Assembly (NCBI RefSeq): GCF_004402235.1
Contig: NZ_SOFS01000034.1
Coordinates: 357 to 64,356 of the forward strand
Length of the DNA stretch: 64,000 nt
Origin: Cryobacterium glucosi
Lineage (GTDB): Bacteria; Actinomycetota; Actinomycetes; Actinomycetales; Microbacteriaceae
Reading direction: 5' to 3'
Shown here: positions 61,972 through 64,000 of the stretch, in pieces
How the letters are laid out: every line of letters starts with the position of its first letter
Numbering within the stretch: the stretch's first letter is position 1
Notes under the pieces: generated by a model
The model's database searches: none
Seen by the model: only the letters and a program-made list of their open reading frames with translations
Told to the model about the DNA's origin: nothing
Position numbers and translations under genes: made by a program

Positions 61972-62913
61972 TCAGGGAGAGGGAGTGGGGGCTGATGCGG
62001 GGGCGTGGGCCTGCTGGACGCTGGCGGCCTGGGTGCGGAGCACGTCGACGACCGTGCGTACGGCGAGGCGCTCGGCGCGGTCCGGGCGCATCAGCGCAAC
62101 GATCTGCCGCTCGGCGTCCACCCCGCGCAACGGCTTGAGCGTCACCCGCCCCGGTTGGCCGCCTCCCCACGTGTAGCGCGGCACGAGGGCGATCCCGAGG
62201 CCTGCCGTCACGAACGCCTCGATGAGCCTCATGTCGGCGAATCGCTGGGCGACAGTGACGTGGCCGGGGGTGCGCTCCTCGATCTCGTCCAGGATCCGCT
62301 CGAAGGGATACCCGTCCGGCACCCCGATCCAGGTCTCGTCGATCACGTCCGCCGGGGCGAGCCAGGAGCGGCCGGCGAGCCGGTGATCGGCGGGCAGCCC
62401 GACGTCGATCGGCTCCGTCATGAGCGGAACGACCGTCAGGCCGCGCCCGCCCCAGGACCGCTGGCCGCTCAGGCTGTACGCGAGCACGATGTCGTAGTCG
62501 GCCGTGAGCGCAGGGAAGTCCCGGAGCTCCGGGTCGAGGTCGGTGCACGTGACCACGAGGCCGGGCCGGTCGGCGAGTTGCAGCATGGCCCCGGGCAGGA
62601 GCATCTCGCCGGCGGTCGGGAAGGTGACCACGCTGACCCCTCCGGAGGCGTCGTTCCGGAACTCGTGCCAGACGGCGGTGGCGCGGGCGATCGCGACCGA
62701 CACATCGGTGGCGCTGCGGGCGAGCGCGCGCCCGGCATCCGTCAGAACAATGCCCCTCCCGCGGCGCTCGGTGAGGCGCACCCCGGCCTCGCGCTCGAGC
62801 ACTTTGAGTTGCTGGGAGACGGCGGATGCCGTGCGATGCGTCGCCCGCGCGACCTCGGTGATCGAGCCGCGTTCGGCCAGTTCCCTGAGCAGTTCGAGCC
62901 GCTGAATGTCCAT
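61972..62913 (-). CDS. LysR-family transcriptional regulator
   Basis: A 313-residue LTTR. The winged HTH is residues 2-60 (LELLRELAERGSITEVARATHRTASAVSQQLKVLEREAG). The effector-binding domain (about 85-295) has DYDIVLAYS and a FVTAGLGIALVPRY segment. Unlike classical LTTRs that sit divergent to their targets, it is convergent to the pyrimidine operon; its divergent neighbour is the small membrane peptide gene and pyrE. It may control either. The C-terminal 20 residues are Ala/Pro-rich. ATG at 62913; effector unknown. Confidence 0.92.
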   Translation of the reverse strand: MDIQRLELLRELAERGSITEVARATHRTASAVSQQLKVLEREAGVRLTERRGRGIVLTDAGRALARSATDVSVAIARATAVWHEFRNDASGGVSVVTFPTAGEMLLPGAMLQLADRPGLVVTCTDLDPELRDFPALTADYDIVLAYSLSGQRSWGGRGLTVVPLMTEPIDVGLPADHRLAGRSWLAPADVIDETWIGVPDGYPFERILDEIEERTPGHVTVAQRFADMRLIEAFVTAGLGIALVPRYTWGGGQPGRVTLKPLRGVDAERQIVALMRPDRAERLAVRTVVDVLRTQAASVQQAHAPASAPTPSP

Positions 62914-63047
62914 GTAGCTACGCTACACAATGAGTACAGGACAATGCGATTGTGCTGCATGGTTAGAGGTGGTCAAATAAATACGTCGAACACGTGCAGC
63001 AGTGCCTCCGTATCACCGACATCCACCCCTGGTTGAAAGGCCCCCTC

Positions 63048-63173
63048 GTGTTCGTTCTCATTGCCGTGCTCTCCCTGATCGTTGTCGCGTCCATCGTTGG
63101 CGTTGTTGTCGATGTGCAGAATGACGGCTACCGTCACATGCCCGAACAGCGCACCTTCGTTCGCGGCTTCTGA
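63048..63173 (+). CDS. 41-residue single-span membrane peptide
   Basis: A short frame starting at GTG 63048 after GAAAGG at 7 bases. Residues 2-21 are a continuous hydrophobic helix (FVLIAVLSLIVVASIVGVVV), followed by a polar tail of 20 residues (DVQNDGYRHMPEQRTFVRGF). The clean SD, the helix and the positively charged end support a real small membrane protein, with the tail probably inside or outside by charge uncertain. It is 73 bp before pyrE on the same strand. No function is known to me. Confidence 0.65.
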   Translation: MFVLIAVLSLIVVASIVGVVVDVQNDGYRHMPEQRTFVRGF

Positions 63174-63246
63174 CCCCTGCGTGACGCCTCCCCGTCCCCC
63201 GGGCCGGGGCAGGCGTCGCCAATCCCGAATGGCATACAGTTGATCC

Positions 63247-63795
63247 GTGACGGACATTCGGCAGCAGCTCATTGACTACATCTCGGCTGAGGCCGTGTTC
63301 CACGGTGACTTCACCCTCACGAGCGGGAAGAAGGCGACGTACTACGTCGACCTCCGCAAGGTGAGCCTCGACCACCGGGTCGCCCCGCTGATCGGCCAGG
63401 TCATGATCGACCTCATCGCCGGTGTGCCCGACGTCACCGCCGTCGGCGGCATGACGATGGGCGCAGACCCCGTAGCCGCGGCGATCCTGCACCAGGGTGT
63501 CGCCCGCGGCCTCTCCTACGACGCGTTCGTCGTGCGCAAGGAGCCCAAGGACCACGGCCGCGGCCGCCAGGTCGAGGGCCCCGACCTCGCCGGCAAGCGC
63601 GTGATCGTGCTCGAGGACACCTCGACCACCGGCGGATCCCCGCTCGCGGCCGTCGAAGCCCTGCTCAAGGTCGGCGCGATCATCGCCGGCGTCGCGGTCG
63701 TCGTCGACCGAAACACCGGCGCCCGCGAAGTCATCGAAGCGGCCGGCTACCCCTACTTCGCCGCCATCGGCCTTGAGGACCTGGGGCTGAACTAA
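63247..63795 (+). CDS. pyrE: orotate phosphoribosyltransferase
   Basis: A 182-residue enzyme of de novo UMP synthesis that joins orotate and PRPP. The PRPP-binding loop VIVLEDTSTTGGS is at about residues 118-130, the catalytic flexible loop contains RKEPKDHGRGRQVEG (Lys-Lys/Arg cluster), and FTLTSGKKATYYVDLRKVS is the OPRTase start. Length is normal. GTG start. The TAA overlaps the next gene's ATG by one base. Biosynthesis here lies beside, but is separate from, the catabolic pyrimidine operon. Confidence 0.96.
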   Translation: MTDIRQQLIDYISAEAVFHGDFTLTSGKKATYYVDLRKVSLDHRVAPLIGQVMIDLIAGVPDVTAVGGMTMGADPVAAAILHQGVARGLSYDAFVVRKEPKDHGRGRQVEGPDLAGKRVIVLEDTSTTGGSPLAAVEALLKVGAIIAGVAVVVDRNTGAREVIEAAGYPYFAAIGLEDLGLN

Positions 63796-64000
63796 TGCCA
63801 GACCAGTCGGGGAGCGGCGAAGAAGGAATCGACTGGCTCGCCTCCCAGCTCGGCGACGGCACCAAGCCGACCCTGCCGGACGACTTCGTGATGCGTCGCC
63901 CGCGCCGGGCGAAGGGTGCCCCAGCGGATGACCCCGGCCGGGTTTCCCGTTCCGGCGACGCCTCTGGTGCCGCTACGACATCGGATCCTGAAACTCCGGC
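63795..64000 (+). CDS. start of an unidentified gene coupled to pyrE (cut by window end)
   Basis: The frame from ATG 63795 (TAATG overlap with pyrE) stays open for 68 codons to the window edge. It begins MPDQSGSGEEGIDWLASQLG, then a proline/arginine-rich and later acidic, disordered-looking segment. Overlap with pyrE supports translation. There is too little sequence for a family assignment; the first 20 residues resemble the flexible leader of a larger protein. Confidence 0.65.
   Translation, partial: MPDQSGSGEEGIDWLASQLGDGTKPTLPDDFVMRRPRRAKGAPADDPGRVSRSGDASGAATTSDPETP

Overview
The window is a high-GC chromosomal segment (roughly 70% G+C by eye) from an actinobacterium, most likely of the family Microbacteriaceae. 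The evidence is codon use, gene content (standalone CofE, Fgd, a proposed F420-0 importer cassette, an HspR-type heat-shock operator before clpB) and the compact operons with ATGA/GTGA overlaps. It is ordinary chromosome: I see no rRNA, tRNA, transposase, phage or CRISPR. Coordinates of protein genes use starts I chose by Shine-Dalgarno (SD) match and family fit, so several genes are shorter than their maximal open frames.

Layout. 1-8.8 kb (minus strand): histidine phosphatase, GT87-type membrane glycosyltransferase, SWIM/SNF2 helicase, tandem universal stress protein, copper amine oxidase. 9-12.4 kb (plus): an N-domain-less ClpB behind a HAIR operator, and a zinc alcohol dehydrogenase. 12.5-20.4 kb (minus): nitroreductase, acyl-CoA ligase/threonine-aldolase pair, ABC-2 exporter pair, SDR plus a DUF6421-like protein. 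20.8-22.9 kb: glucose/beta-glucoside type PTS EIIBCA. 23-24.2 kb: a methyltransferase. 24.3-30.6 kb: a complete ribose operon rbsR-A-C-B-K-D with promoter, double LacI-type operator and terminator. 30.6-38 kb: glycerate kinase, phosphoglycerate mutase, a Gly/Asp-rich protein, two SDRs, a quinone oxidoreductase, an RbsR paralogue with its own operator, and a PNPOx-like protein. 38-43 kb: one 1698-residue membrane protein. 43.3-46.7 kb: hydrolase, AEC transporter, ABM-domain membrane protein, exonuclease III. 46.7-48.8 kb: fructose PTS FruA. 49-57 kb: a coenzyme F420 locus. 57-61.9 kb: a reductive pyrimidine/hydantoin catabolism operon. 62-64 kb: LysR regulator, a 41-residue membrane peptide, pyrE and the start of one further gene.

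The F420 locus is the most notable region. Plus-strand cofE-cofC-fgd converges on minus-strand cofD, which is preceded by a three-gene ABC importer of the type proposed to carry F420-0. Having CofC, CofD and CofE beside the importer suggests salvage of a deazaflavin precursor (possibly Fo) rather than only finished F420-0. Inside this locus sits a membrane-anchored EIIA-Fru protein that looks like the C-terminal fragment of the nearby FruA. It shares FruA's leader hairpin, which overlaps the SD. The adjacent pyrimidine operon contains a luciferase-like oxidoreductase but no dihydropyrimidine dehydrogenase.

Two genome-scale patterns recur. The first is a set of intergenic long palindromes, several with ends CGCGAGAG/CGCGAAAG, in sequence families with two or three copies here; some serve as terminators and one supplies the end of a coding region. 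The second is a strongly over-represented octamer, CGGATGCC/GGCATCCG.
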